64,000 bases of DNA from Herbinix sp. (GTDB lineage Bacteria; Bacillota; Clostridia; Lachnospirales; Lachnospiraceae): contig JAQSYO010000015.1 of assembly GCA_029256105.1 (NCBI GenBank), positions 90,258-154,257 of the forward strand. The letters are read 5' to 3'. Shown piece after piece: positions 16,773 through 24,134 of this stretch (positions are counted from its first letter, which is position 1; every line of letters starts with the position of its first letter). A program made the translations under genes and the position numbers. The notes beneath the pieces are model-generated. The model was not told the origin of the DNA. It worked only from the letters and a program-made list of their open reading frames with translations, and searched no databases.

Positions 16773-17652
16773 TCTTCTTACCTCCTGCCTGATTTTCAAA
16801 GAAATTCGCTTTTGCATTGATTGACATAATTTCGATATCATTATTACTTCGTTTGTAATTAATGTCTTCCCTGATTAACAGCTCCGTGATCTCTTTTTCC
16901 AGCTCATTATTGGGGCAAGAAAGAGCAATCAGATGATTTGGTGCTTTTAACTTAATTAATTTCTTTGTTAATTTTTCATTTCTCTCATTATTTTCAATCG
17001 TAATCACAGTTTTCCCACAGTAATTCCGAAACAATTCATCTTTGTTCCCATAATCTACAACCTGACCCTCTTCTAGAATTAATATTTTATTTACCAAGTG
17101 TTCCAATTCCTCGTAGTAATGGGATACCACACAAAGCGTTGTATTTTTATCTTTATACCATTCAGACATTTTAGACATCAGTCTCTGCCGTGTCTCAAAA
17201 TCCAAACCGGAGGTGACTTCATCAAAAAATACCAGTGGAGAATCTTGAATTAATACAAGGATAATTGTTAATCTCTGCTTCTGTCCACCTGATAATGCGG
17301 AATACTTCTTCTTTAGACATTCTTCAAAATCAAAAAACGTAATAAGTTCCTGTAACATCCTATTTTTCTTAATACTTGTATTTAATATTGTTTCCATGAT
17401 GTGTTTTACTGCCATGGTATTAGAATAATGGTTATGCTGCAGATGAACCGCGATTTCTTCCGGTTTTAAATCAGTGACAATACTTCCCTGATAATTTGTT
17501 AATCCCAGAATTGTTTTTACTAGAGTAGACTTTCCGGCACCGTTCGATCCAATAATTCCAATTCGATCTCCATCTCCAAAAGTAATCGATTCATTTATTG
17601 ATAAGGCCAACTGACTCCCATACTTGACCTGTATATTATTAATAATTACCAT
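16753..17652 (-). CDS. ABC transporter ATP-binding protein (ABC-2 exporter)
   Basis: This is a 299-residue ATPase with Walker A GSNGAGKST near residues 35-43, signature LSGGQKQRL and Walker B LVFFDEVTSGLD. The usual DEPT is DEVT here. A C-terminal tail of about 80 residues continues beyond the ATPase core, as in exporters of the CcmA group that carry an accessory domain. AGATACAATATG precedes the start, with GGATGGGAG further up. It forms a two-gene unit with the permease 16002-16772 and follows the histidine kinase gene by 263 bases that contain a terminator-like hairpin. The substrate is unknown; antibiotic or lantibiotic-type export is possible. Confidence 0.92.
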   Translation of the reverse strand: MVIINNIQVKYGSQLALSINESITFGDGDRIGIIGSNGAGKSTLVKTILGLTNYQGSIVTDLKPEEIAVHLQHNHYSNTMAVKHIMETILNTSIKKNRMLQELITFFDFEECLKKKYSALSGGQKQRLTIILVLIQDSPLVFFDEVTSGLDFETRQRLMSKMSEWYKDKNTTLCVVSHYYEELEHLVNKILILEEGQVVDYGNKDELFRNYCGKTVITIENNERNEKLTKKLIKLKAPNHLIALSCPNNELEKEITELLIREDINYKRSNNDIEIMSINAKANFFENQAGGKKNEEKTA

Positions 17653-17869
17653 ATTGTATCTCCCATCCTTTCACTAATTCATATCTATAGAATTATTTTA
17701 TTTCAATTGTATATTTACCTTGATAACAATTTTATTATAGTATAAGCATATGAATTTTGGATGAAGATTCCATGCACATATCATGTAACTATGAGAAACA
17801 AAGTGCGGATTCACTTGTTTACATAATATAAAGGAATCAGAAATTGAAACGAAGTTGCTATATTTAATT

Positions 17870-17943
17870 ACATGATTAAGAAAAGTCTGCAGAGCTGACT
17901 TTTATAAATACATGATTAAGAAAAGTCTGCAGAGCTGACTTTT
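17870..17943. repeat. Tandem 34-bp duplication of the histidine kinase 3' end
   Basis: The unit ACATGATTAAGAAAAGTC plus CTGCAGAGCTGACTTTT context occurs twice, at 17870-17903 and 17910-17943, with a period of 40. The right-hand copy holds the last codons of the kinase gene (text SSADFS and the stop). Each copy contains the inverted repeat AAAAGTC / GACTTTT, so a terminator-like hairpin is duplicated. Confidence 0.9.
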
Positions 17944-19532
17944 CTTAATATAAGCTCAGCCATAACACCATGATCAATATTATGAAGCTTCACCTGATAG
18001 TGTAAAAACTTAGCATAATAGGATACAACATAAAGCCCTAATCCATGAGCTTTATTCATTTTATTGTCGGAAGTCATATTCTGCCTTCTCGCATTTGCAC
18101 TTGTAACAAATGGTTCAAAAACATGTGGTAGCAATTCTTCATCAATGGTTACACCATAATTTATGATACTTAGCTTATGTTTTTCATACGAAATATTTAT
18201 ATTGCCACCTTCCGGTGTATAATAAATTGCATTGGACAGTAAATTATCTAGAATTTTTTTCAATAGCTCCCGGTCTGACTCTAGCGGCGGAATCTGACCT
18301 TCTGTTGTTATATGAAGCCTTTTCTCTTCAATTTGAATATGATAAGAATTTATACATTCTTCCATCAGTTCCGGAAGGGAAAGGAGTTCCATCTCAAGAT
18401 TCTCGGAACAGTGATTAAGATACAAAATATCCTCAACAATCTTCTGCATTGACTGTATCTGCTGCTTTACCTGAGGCAGATACACTTTGACATCCTTATA
18501 TTTTCCTACTTCACTTATCATACCCTGCACTAATAACAGAGCAGCGGTAATCGGAGTCTTTAATTGATGCGAAGATGCCCGAAGAAAAACCTCCTGCCTT
18601 TTATTCTCCTCAGCCAAATAACTATTCTTAATTTCGAGTTCCTGGTAACTTTCCTGAATCTTCTGATAGAGACCATTCAAACTTTCCCCCAAACTGCTGA
18701 TTTCATCATGTCCGGTAATCGTTATGGGTTCCAACTTAAGGCTTTTCGCCTCTTTCATATATTCAGCATGATTAGCAAGCTTAATGATAGGATGGATAAT
18801 CAGCCTTGAAAATACCTGGGAGGATACCAATACGAGTAGTAAAGCAACTGCAACAATCATGGGTAAGCTTTGAAAAACTACTGGCCTTATTTCTTCCATC
18901 CTTGGAGTCATAATAGGCAAAAACGAAATGTCAATTGCTTCATTCGTCAACCCCATAGCAATGTAGCTGGTATAATAATTATGGCCGTCCGTTACATTAG
19001 TTTCATATATCATTAAATCTTCGGTTTCAATATGAATTTTTGAGGATATTTCCTGAAACACACTTCCATTTTTATACAATTCAAACTCAAATTTCAAGGG
19101 ATAATTGTCTGATAACTGTTTATTTATTAATAATTCATCCTTGATTTCATTTAGTTTAAAATCATCTTCTTTGATGTCTTTTATTTTATCTTTATGCTTT
19201 GCGTAATATCTTAATTTCTCAAGCATATCACGCAAATTCTGATCCTGAACATCAACTGTTATTTGAAAAAATTTATTAACAACATAGAAAGAATTCCCTG
19301 ATAAAGGTATTTCTATAGTTAAGGTTCCAGTAGGATTTTTCACTTCAAGATTTTCATAACTTCCAGCTTTCATAAATCCTTCTTGTAATTCTACAATAGA
19401 ATCATAATTTCTATCCTGCATATGAGCTACATAAAGGGATGGTAGCATAAGGATGAAGTATCCCACAATTAAGGATACTATAATTACAGAAATTATTGAA
19501 CTATATAGCAATGTTTTCCTGGATAAATTCAT
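17916..19532 (-). CDS. Sensor histidine kinase
   Basis: The product is 538 residues from ATG 19532 behind AAAGGTAGGG; the TTG at 19535 is less likely. Layout: helix 1 (YSSIISVIIVSLIVGYFILM), an extracytoplasmic sensor domain of about 170 residues, and helix 2 (LPMIVAVALLLVLVSS). A HAMP segment (HPIIKLANHAEYMKE) and a coiled linker follow. The HisKA H-box SSHQLKTPIT carries the phospho-acceptor His near residue 320. The ATPase has an N-box (NLLSNAIYYT) and a G-box (HGLGLYVVSYY). It lies 23 bases after the response regulator gene. The signal is unknown; the neighbouring ABC-2 exporter is a likely target (inference). Confidence 0.95.
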   Translation of the reverse strand: MNLSRKTLLYSSIISVIIVSLIVGYFILMLPSLYVAHMQDRNYDSIVELQEGFMKAGSYENLEVKNPTGTLTIEIPLSGNSFYVVNKFFQITVDVQDQNLRDMLEKLRYYAKHKDKIKDIKEDDFKLNEIKDELLINKQLSDNYPLKFEFELYKNGSVFQEISSKIHIETEDLMIYETNVTDGHNYYTSYIAMGLTNEAIDISFLPIMTPRMEEIRPVVFQSLPMIVAVALLLVLVSSQVFSRLIIHPIIKLANHAEYMKEAKSLKLEPITITGHDEISSLGESLNGLYQKIQESYQELEIKNSYLAEENKRQEVFLRASSHQLKTPITAALLLVQGMISEVGKYKDVKVYLPQVKQQIQSMQKIVEDILYLNHCSENLEMELLSLPELMEECINSYHIQIEEKRLHITTEGQIPPLESDRELLKKILDNLLSNAIYYTPEGGNINISYEKHKLSIINYGVTIDEELLPHVFEPFVTSANARRQNMTSDNKMNKAHGLGLYVVSYYAKFLHYQVKLHNIDHGVMAELILRKVSSADFS

Positions 19533-19555
19533 CAATAATCCCTACCTTTCTACCA

Positions 19556-20221
19556 CTAATTTTCCTCATTAAACTGATACCCTACACCAATCACTGTTTT
19601 CACATAATTTCGAGGCAATTTTTTACGTAGATTTTTTACATGAGCATCAATAATACGGTCATTTCCAATATAATCTTCATTAAATATTCGGAGTATCAGT
19701 TGTTCTCTCGTAAAAGCTCTCCCTGCTTCCTTTTTCAGTACCTGTAAAAGCAAAAATTCACTTAACGTCAACTGCAAAGATATATTATCATAGAAAGCCT
19801 GGTAGGAATCGTCATTTAAAAATAATCCGTCTATCTTTTCAGATTTTTTATCTAAGTATTTGGTTCTGCGTAAAATCGTTTCCATGCGTTTTAATAGAAT
19901 AAGAGGAGAGACTGGTTTTATCACATAATCATCTGCATAAAGATTAAATGCTTTCACTTGAGTCTGTTCATCATTAATAGCTGTCAGCATAATTGCTGCC
20001 ATATTCGGTTTTGATTTCCTGATAAATTCTAAAACTTCCAAGCCACTCCTATTTGGAACCATAATGTCTAATACTGCCAGATCAAATGTCTTGTCCTCTA
20101 ATAATTTAATTGCGGCTTCCCCGTCATCTACAGGCGTAACATCATACTGCTGTAACTTCATATATTCCATCAAAACCTCTTGAATGGTTGGTTCATCTTC
20201 TAAAAATAATACCTTTACCAT
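19556..20221 (-). CDS. OmpR/PhoB-family response regulator
   Basis: This is a 221-residue protein. The receiver domain (about 1-118) has an acidic pocket LEDEP, phospho-acceptor Asp52 in AVLDIMVPNRSG, a Thr in MLTAIND and a Lys in YVIKPVS. A winged-helix DNA-binding domain follows (ISLQLTLSEFLLLQVL, RAFTREQLILRIF, RIIDAHVKNLRKKL, VKTVIGVGYQF). GGAG is eight bases before ATG 20221. It is the first gene of the TCS unit. The operator is unknown; it probably regulates itself and the ABC-2 genes downstream. Confidence 0.95.
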   Translation of the reverse strand: MVKVLFLEDEPTIQEVLMEYMKLQQYDVTPVDDGEAAIKLLEDKTFDLAVLDIMVPNRSGLEVLEFIRKSKPNMAAIMLTAINDEQTQVKAFNLYADDYVIKPVSPLILLKRMETILRRTKYLDKKSEKIDGLFLNDDSYQAFYDNISLQLTLSEFLLLQVLKKEAGRAFTREQLILRIFNEDYIGNDRIIDAHVKNLRKKLPRNYVKTVIGVGYQFNEEN

Positions 20222-20416
20222 AAAAAAGCTCCACCCTCTCTTTTAAAGCCAATCTACCCATAGTTTTGTCTATATCCTTTATGATTTGCCAATATCTATC
20301 TCTGATCTTAGTCATACCTATTTATGGTTTTCCCTATAGACAGGTAAATTATAACATATTTTCTAAAAATAGTATAACATATGTACTCATAAATAATTGT
20401 TCGATTTTTAATTGAT

Positions 20417-20451
20417 AAAGTCCTTGGATACACTTGAAATCCAAGGACTTT
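20417..20451. terminator. Strong hairpin terminator
   Basis: A 13-base perfect stem AAAGTCCTTGGAT / ATCCAAGGACTTT with a nine-base loop lies between the response regulator promoter region and the reductase relic. Placed downstream of the MerR and hydrolase genes, it would stop their transcripts. Confidence 0.82.
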
Positions 20452-20515
20452 GTCTATATTCTAAACTTATTTTTTTGTAATATAGAATTATATTACACTG
20501 CTGTGAACTACATCG

Positions 20516-20680
20516 TTACTCAAAACCAATCACCGAATGTGGTACATACGGCTCCTCTATAAAATGCAATTTTCTCCAGTGTCAATGGTATTCAAAGAGT
20601 AGCTACCGCATCATCGAGATGTATTTTCATAGCACTATTGATTGGAGAGGTAATTGGCTCTTTATGAAGCAACCAAGCTT
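20516..20680 (-). pseudogene. Second decayed aldo/keto reductase, C-terminal remnant
   Basis: Reverse-strand text AWLLHKEPITSPI, then HLDDAVATL, a stop, LTLEKIAFY, a frameshift, and EEPYVPHSVIGFE with a stop at 20516. These match in order the aldo/keto reductase C-terminus (AWLL..P.V..PI.G..K..HL.DAV.AL...LT.EEI..LEEPY.PH...G). The IGAT segment is lost. It overlaps the stop of the MerR gene by two bases. It is independent of the relic at 10399, whose fragments differ. It is an obvious pseudogene remnant. Confidence 0.82.
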
Positions 20681-21065
20681 AGTTATCAGTTTTCCTTAAT
20701 TCCTGTTCCTTCTTAACTACCGTCTGTTCATATCTTTCTATTTTACCATTTAAGCGTTCAATCGTTTTCTTCATTTCATCCATTTTATCTACTAAGTAAT
20801 TGCGTTGTTCAATTAATAACTCTTTTCTAGCCTCTAGGGTGTCATCCCCTTGTTGGAATAAGCTTACATACTCAATTAATATTTCAATCGGAAGACCTGC
20901 ATTTCTCATGCATTTGATAAATTCTACCCATCTACAGTCTTCTTCGGTATAATCTCTTAATCCACTTTTATTGCGATTTACACATGGGAGTAATCCCGTG
21001 CGTTCATAGTAACGTAAGGTATCCTGTGAAAGATCATATTTTTTACTTACTTCTGCTATTTTCAT
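20679..21065 (-). CDS. MerR-family transcriptional regulator
   Basis: This is a 128-residue regulator behind GAGGAG. The N-terminal winged helix-turn-helix is MKIAEVSKKYDLSQDTLRYY, followed by ERTGLLPCVNR and the wing region GLRDYTEEDCRWVEFIKCM. A C-terminal coiled coil (DKMDEMKKTIERLNGKIERY) serves dimerisation. There is no CxxC metal site, so it is of the redox/electrophile or organic-effector type. It is downstream of an alpha/beta hydrolase gene in the same direction. The matching operator is likely the 19-base-spacer promoter at 22008-22038. The decayed reductase next to it was probably another target (inference). Confidence 0.94.
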   Translation of the reverse strand: MKIAEVSKKYDLSQDTLRYYERTGLLPCVNRNKSGLRDYTEEDCRWVEFIKCMRNAGLPIEILIEYVSLFQQGDDTLEARKELLIEQRNYLVDKMDEMKKTIERLNGKIERYEQTVVKKEQELRKTDN

Positions 21066-21155
21066 AAATTTATCTCCTCATTACTAATTAACACTCTTTA
21101 TTGCAAAATTCATCCCGCTGAAACAATAGGCTTTTGACGATTTAATTTACGCCCT

Positions 21156-21965
21156 TCAAGTGAGTACCTTACCAACAAACCCTAACATAACCTTATTAAA
21201 TTGGTCTGGTCTTTGCAGTGGTGCGAAATGGCTCACATCCATTAGAATACTTAATTCGGCATTAGGTATAATTTTGGCTAGATATTCGGCATGCTCTCGC
21301 TTAATAAATTCATCATGTTCACTCTGAACAATCAGAACCGGGACCTTTATACGCGCCAAATCTAGTGCCGTATAATTGGGCTGTGTGCGTTGCATAATTC
21401 CAACTGCATCTACCAATGTTTCAAATTGGTTCGGCGTTGTTGATAACCTTGCATAGTCTCTTGAATGGCACTTAAAACAGGTCGTAAGAGTCGGCCCATA
21501 CTCCGTAATCTGCTTTGTTCCATTATCGTCCATATTACACCCAAAGAATAATACGCCTGCAACACGGTCTGGCCATAAATCTGCAAAAATGAGCGCAGTG
21601 TCAGCACCATCACTCCAACCTACCAGCCCCACCTTCTCAAGTTGTAAATAATCCAAAACTGCCAAAAGATCAGATGCCATGAGTTGGTAAGTAAACGGCC
21701 GATCATCCCTGGTACTTCGACCATGCCCTCTACTATCTATCAAAACAACTTGATATCCACTACCCAGTAGTGCTGAAACTTGATAACCCCAATTCCCACT
21801 ATGTCCAAGACCACCGTGCAGCAAAACCACTGGCAAGCCAGTTCCATAGGTTGAATACCAAATCCTTGCTCCTTGGGTTTCTATATACCCTTGTTCAAGC
21901 GCAACTGGTAGTGTTTCTGCACCTTTTTCTTCGAATATTTTCAGTTCATCATCATAATTTTCCAT
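21156..21965 (-). CDS. Alpha/beta hydrolase fold protein
   Basis: This 269-residue hydrolase sits behind AAGGAG. Its oxyanion-hole region is LLHGGLGHSGNW (about 49-60), with an IDSRGHGRS turn (76-84). The nucleophile elbow GWSDG has Ser118, the likely acid is in QSEHDEF, and the catalytic His is in DVSHFAP near 248. The triad appears complete. Family knowledge: esterases, lactonases or haloperoxidase-like enzymes; no specific substrate can be assigned. It has no signal peptide. Its promoter shows MerR-type geometry, and the MerR gene is next downstream, suggesting induction by an electrophile or related stress. Confidence 0.92.
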   Translation of the reverse strand: MENYDDELKIFEEKGAETLPVALEQGYIETQGARIWYSTYGTGLPVVLLHGGLGHSGNWGYQVSALLGSGYQVVLIDSRGHGRSTRDDRPFTYQLMASDLLAVLDYLQLEKVGLVGWSDGADTALIFADLWPDRVAGVLFFGCNMDDNGTKQITEYGPTLTTCFKCHSRDYARLSTTPNQFETLVDAVGIMQRTQPNYTALDLARIKVPVLIVQSEHDEFIKREHAEYLAKIIPNAELSILMDVSHFAPLQRPDQFNKVMLGFVGKVLT

Positions 21966-22007
21966 AATCTTCTCCTTCTGTAATTTATTTTTTTAATCCT
22001 ATGTTTT

Positions 22008-22038
22008 AGTCTAACATTTGAAGTAGACTCCAAGTCAA
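22008..22038 (-). promoter_or_regulatory. MerR-type promoter with 19-bp spacer
   Basis: On the reverse strand, -35 TTGACT (22038-22033) and -10 TAGACT (22013-22008) are 19 bases apart. The spacer region holds the imperfect dyad ACTTGGAGT-CT-ACTTCAAAT. The overlong spacer with an internal palindrome is the established hallmark of promoters activated by MerR proteins. It drives the hydrolase and MerR genes. Confidence 0.8.
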
Positions 22039-22116
22039 GTTTTTTTTAAGTTTCTGATGTAAGTTTCTGATCTTAATATTTTTGACCATAGTCTTTCTGA
22101 CCTTAGTCCTTATGTA

Positions 22117-22143
22117 ACATTATGTCAAATAATACATAAAATA
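22117..22143 (+). promoter_or_regulatory. Sigma-K-like promoter
   Basis: AC (22117-22118), 16 bases, then CATAAAATA (22135-22143) fits the mother-cell sigma-K pattern AC-N16/17-CATANNNTA. It lies 35 bases before the Lys/Asp/Cys repeat gene. Confidence 0.5.
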
Positions 22144-22177
22144 TAGAGAATAAGGAAGTTAAGGAGGAAAATTATTT

Positions 22178-22732
22178 ATGTTTATTCCAAATGGTTCAGA
22201 AGATTTTTTCATGGATGATGACTTTGAAGTAGAAGAAAAATACAAAGAGGACAAATACAAAGATGACATATTTAAAGAATACAAATGTAAAAGTGACAAA
22301 TGTAAAGATGACAAGTACAAAGATGACATATACAAAGATGATATATACAAAGAATACAAATGCAAAGAAGACAAGTGCAAAGAAGACAAATGCAAAGATG
22401 ATAAATGCAAAGATGGAAAACACAAAGACGATGAATGTTGTGTAAGTATAAATATTTTTTGCGATGGTCATAATAAGGAAATCAAGTTCAAAGAGAACGA
22501 TTACAAAGAGGATTACAAAAAAGAATGTGAGCACAAGAAAGAAAAATGTTGTGTTAATATAAATATCTTTTGTGATAAAAATAAAAAGGAATCTAAGTCC
22601 AGAGAAGACGATTATAAAGAGGATTTCAAAAAAGAATATTATCGTAAAGAAGATGAAAAATGCTGTGTTTCGGTAAATATCTTTTGTGATGATGTTAAAA
22701 AGGAATCCAAGTACGAAAAAGAGGAATATTAA
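22178..22732 (+). CDS. Lys/Asp/Cys pentapeptide-repeat protein with three CCVxxNIFCD modules
   Basis: This is a 184-residue protein behind AAGGAGG. After an acidic lead (FMDDDFEVEE), residues 21-85 are thirteen five-residue units of the pattern (K/I)-(Y/C/F/H)-K-(D/E/S)-(D/Y/G). Then come three decapeptide modules (CCVSINIFCD at 87-96, CCVNINIFCD at 124-133, CCVSVNIFCD at 162-171) joined by Lys/Glu-rich linkers of about 28 residues. There is no signal peptide and no helix. Charge alternation and Cys content suggest a structural or metal-binding protein. With the sigma-K-like promoter, a spore-coat role is plausible (inference). No family is recognised. Confidence 0.85.
   Translation: MFIPNGSEDFFMDDDFEVEEKYKEDKYKDDIFKEYKCKSDKCKDDKYKDDIYKDDIYKEYKCKEDKCKEDKCKDDKCKDGKHKDDECCVSINIFCDGHNKEIKFKENDYKEDYKKECEHKKEKCCVNINIFCDKNKKESKSREDDYKEDFKKEYYRKEDEKCCVSVNIFCDDVKKESKYEKEEY
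22238..22432 (+). repeat. In-gene 15-bp tandem repeat, 13 units
   Basis: The DNA encoding residues 21-85 is a 15-base minisatellite around (A/T)(A/G)CAAAGA(T/A)GACAAAT. Unit number can change in multiples of 15 without breaking the frame. Confidence 0.85.
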
Positions 22733-22756
22733 GAAGTATTAAAGTAATAGGTACGT

Positions 22757-22790
22757 AGGATGGTATTACGTATGGATAATATCCTTTTTG
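22757..22790 (+). terminator. Weak terminator after repeat protein
   Basis: Imperfect stem AGGAT...ATCCT is followed by TTTTTG. A second GC-rich imperfect hairpin (GCCTGCGC / GCGTGGGC) lies at about 22852-22882. Confidence 0.5.
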
Positions 22791-23004
22791 ATAAATTACG
22801 TAAAATTATTTTATATTTATTATTAATTTTTCCAATATTATACAAATTAGCCTGCGCGGGTTTATTGCCTTAGCGTGGGCTTAATAAATTATCTATTTTA
22901 TAACATCTGGTATGCTTAAGAGTAAATCGATTGTTTACATATATTCAATCGCTCCATTGAAAAAGTTAGTATGTAAGAAGATTATTTTTATCATTAGAGT
23001 AAAC

Positions 23005-23037
23005 CAGTAGCGAGCTGTTTATGGCCGCTCGCTACTG
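23005..23037. terminator. Hairpin terminator
   Basis: An 11-base perfect GC-rich stem CAGTAGCGAGC / GCTCGCTACTG sits just past the stop of the convergent gene at 23057. The T-run is weak. Confidence 0.7.
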
Positions 23038-23056
23038 TACTAACTTAGTTATTCAT

Positions 23057-23743
23057 TTAATTATCAGCATTACAGGAATACTTAAACTCCGGCTGTGTCT
23101 GAATATAATAGCCTGATCTTACTTGGCTGATCCAGTTTTGAAAGATTGATTTCCAATCATTCTTATCAAAGAATGCTTCGATTGGATTAGCGGCCGTTGA
23201 ATCCCACTCTAAAATTAGAAATGGACCGATACCAAAGGACCAAATGCCATTCTGCTCCACTCCGGTTTCCCTGATTAGTAGAATCGGTTGCCCAAACTGA
23301 TATGCCATTCCTGGTTCAATCTGTGCGAATGGGCTTCCCTCCCATGTAGTTCCTGACAACGGTTGCCCTAAGTTATTCTCCTGAAGTTCCACAAGTCTCT
23401 GTCTTAAATTAAGTGAAACCATCCCATAACTAGAGGTAATCATACGACGAATATTGGTTAATGGTGTTTCTGGATATTGTTCTGTGATTGGTAGTGTTCT
23501 AGGAAAAAGTATTGCCTTTTTTATTTGTCTTATCATCGTATCAACGAATTGCTGCTGTACTGCATTTAATCTACTCGGATGACTTAAAAACACAGGTATC
23601 CGAAATATCAGATTCGATGATTCTTTCATTTGTTCAGTTGGTTCTAAAAATAGGCTTTTATCTGTGTTATCTCTATCCTTATATTCTTGAATTTTTATAG
23701 TTCTATCTATTTCAGGATAACTCTTAAAGTAATTTATATTCAT
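23057..23743 (-). CDS. TIR-like / nucleoside deoxyribosyltransferase-like Rossmann protein
   Basis: This is a 228-residue soluble protein behind AAGGAGGGGGG. The core IPVFLSHPSRLNAVQQQF, LFPRTLP, TNIRRMITSSYGMVSLNLRQ resembles the start of TIR/SEFIR- or deoxyribosyltransferase-like Rossmann domains: first strand with Ser-His-Pro, a helix, an R-T-L loop, then an S-x-G strand. The C-terminal half (QPILLIRETGVEQNG, LILEWD) has further strands. A catalytic Glu is plausible but cannot be assigned. It stands alone with a terminator on each side; no partner sensor gene is adjacent. Such proteins can be NAD or nucleotide glycosidases; that is inference. Confidence 0.7.
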   Translation of the reverse strand: MNINYFKSYPEIDRTIKIQEYKDRDNTDKSLFLEPTEQMKESSNLIFRIPVFLSHPSRLNAVQQQFVDTMIRQIKKAILFPRTLPITEQYPETPLTNIRRMITSSYGMVSLNLRQRLVELQENNLGQPLSGTTWEGSPFAQIEPGMAYQFGQPILLIRETGVEQNGIWSFGIGPFLILEWDSTAANPIEAFFDKNDWKSIFQNWISQVRSGYYIQTQPEFKYSCNADN

Positions 23744-24134
23744 AATAATCCCCCCTCCTTATATATTATGAAGTCAAAGATTAAAAGTTCGTATTTTCAA
23801 CATAATTCTAGCTTTTACGACATTATACAAATAATATAGATTAACCAAACTACACTGTAACCCTAAGGGACGCATGTATCGACAGCTTGATTATTTAGTC
23901 AAAATTAAAAAAGACGAATTGCTCCTAAAATGTAACCTATATTAATAGCACTTATATTATGTGTCTATTCTATAGGTTACATTTTTATTAAACAATACAT
24001 CTTTCTTAATATTTAGTATGATTATAATAGTTTCCATTCTTTTTATAATGTAACTGAACCATCTTCTAATGGGTGTCTTTATTATCACAACGCATCATCA
24101 AGATAGGAGTACCACGTTCATCAAGCCATTTCCT
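23744..24134. other. Intergenic, one long hairpin
   Basis: The stretch holds no gene. It contains a hairpin at 23927-23985 with a 14-base perfect stem (AAAATGTAACCTAT / ATAGGTTACATTTT) and a 31-base loop, flanked by T-rich DNA on both strands, likely a terminator for the vWA gene. Confidence 0.7.

Noticed and set aside
22196..22534. 112-codon reverse-strand frame rich in Phe, Val and Ile
   Set aside because: It is the antisense of the Lys/Asp repeat gene; its hydrophobic repeat is a mirror of AAR/GAY codons and it has no ribosome binding site.
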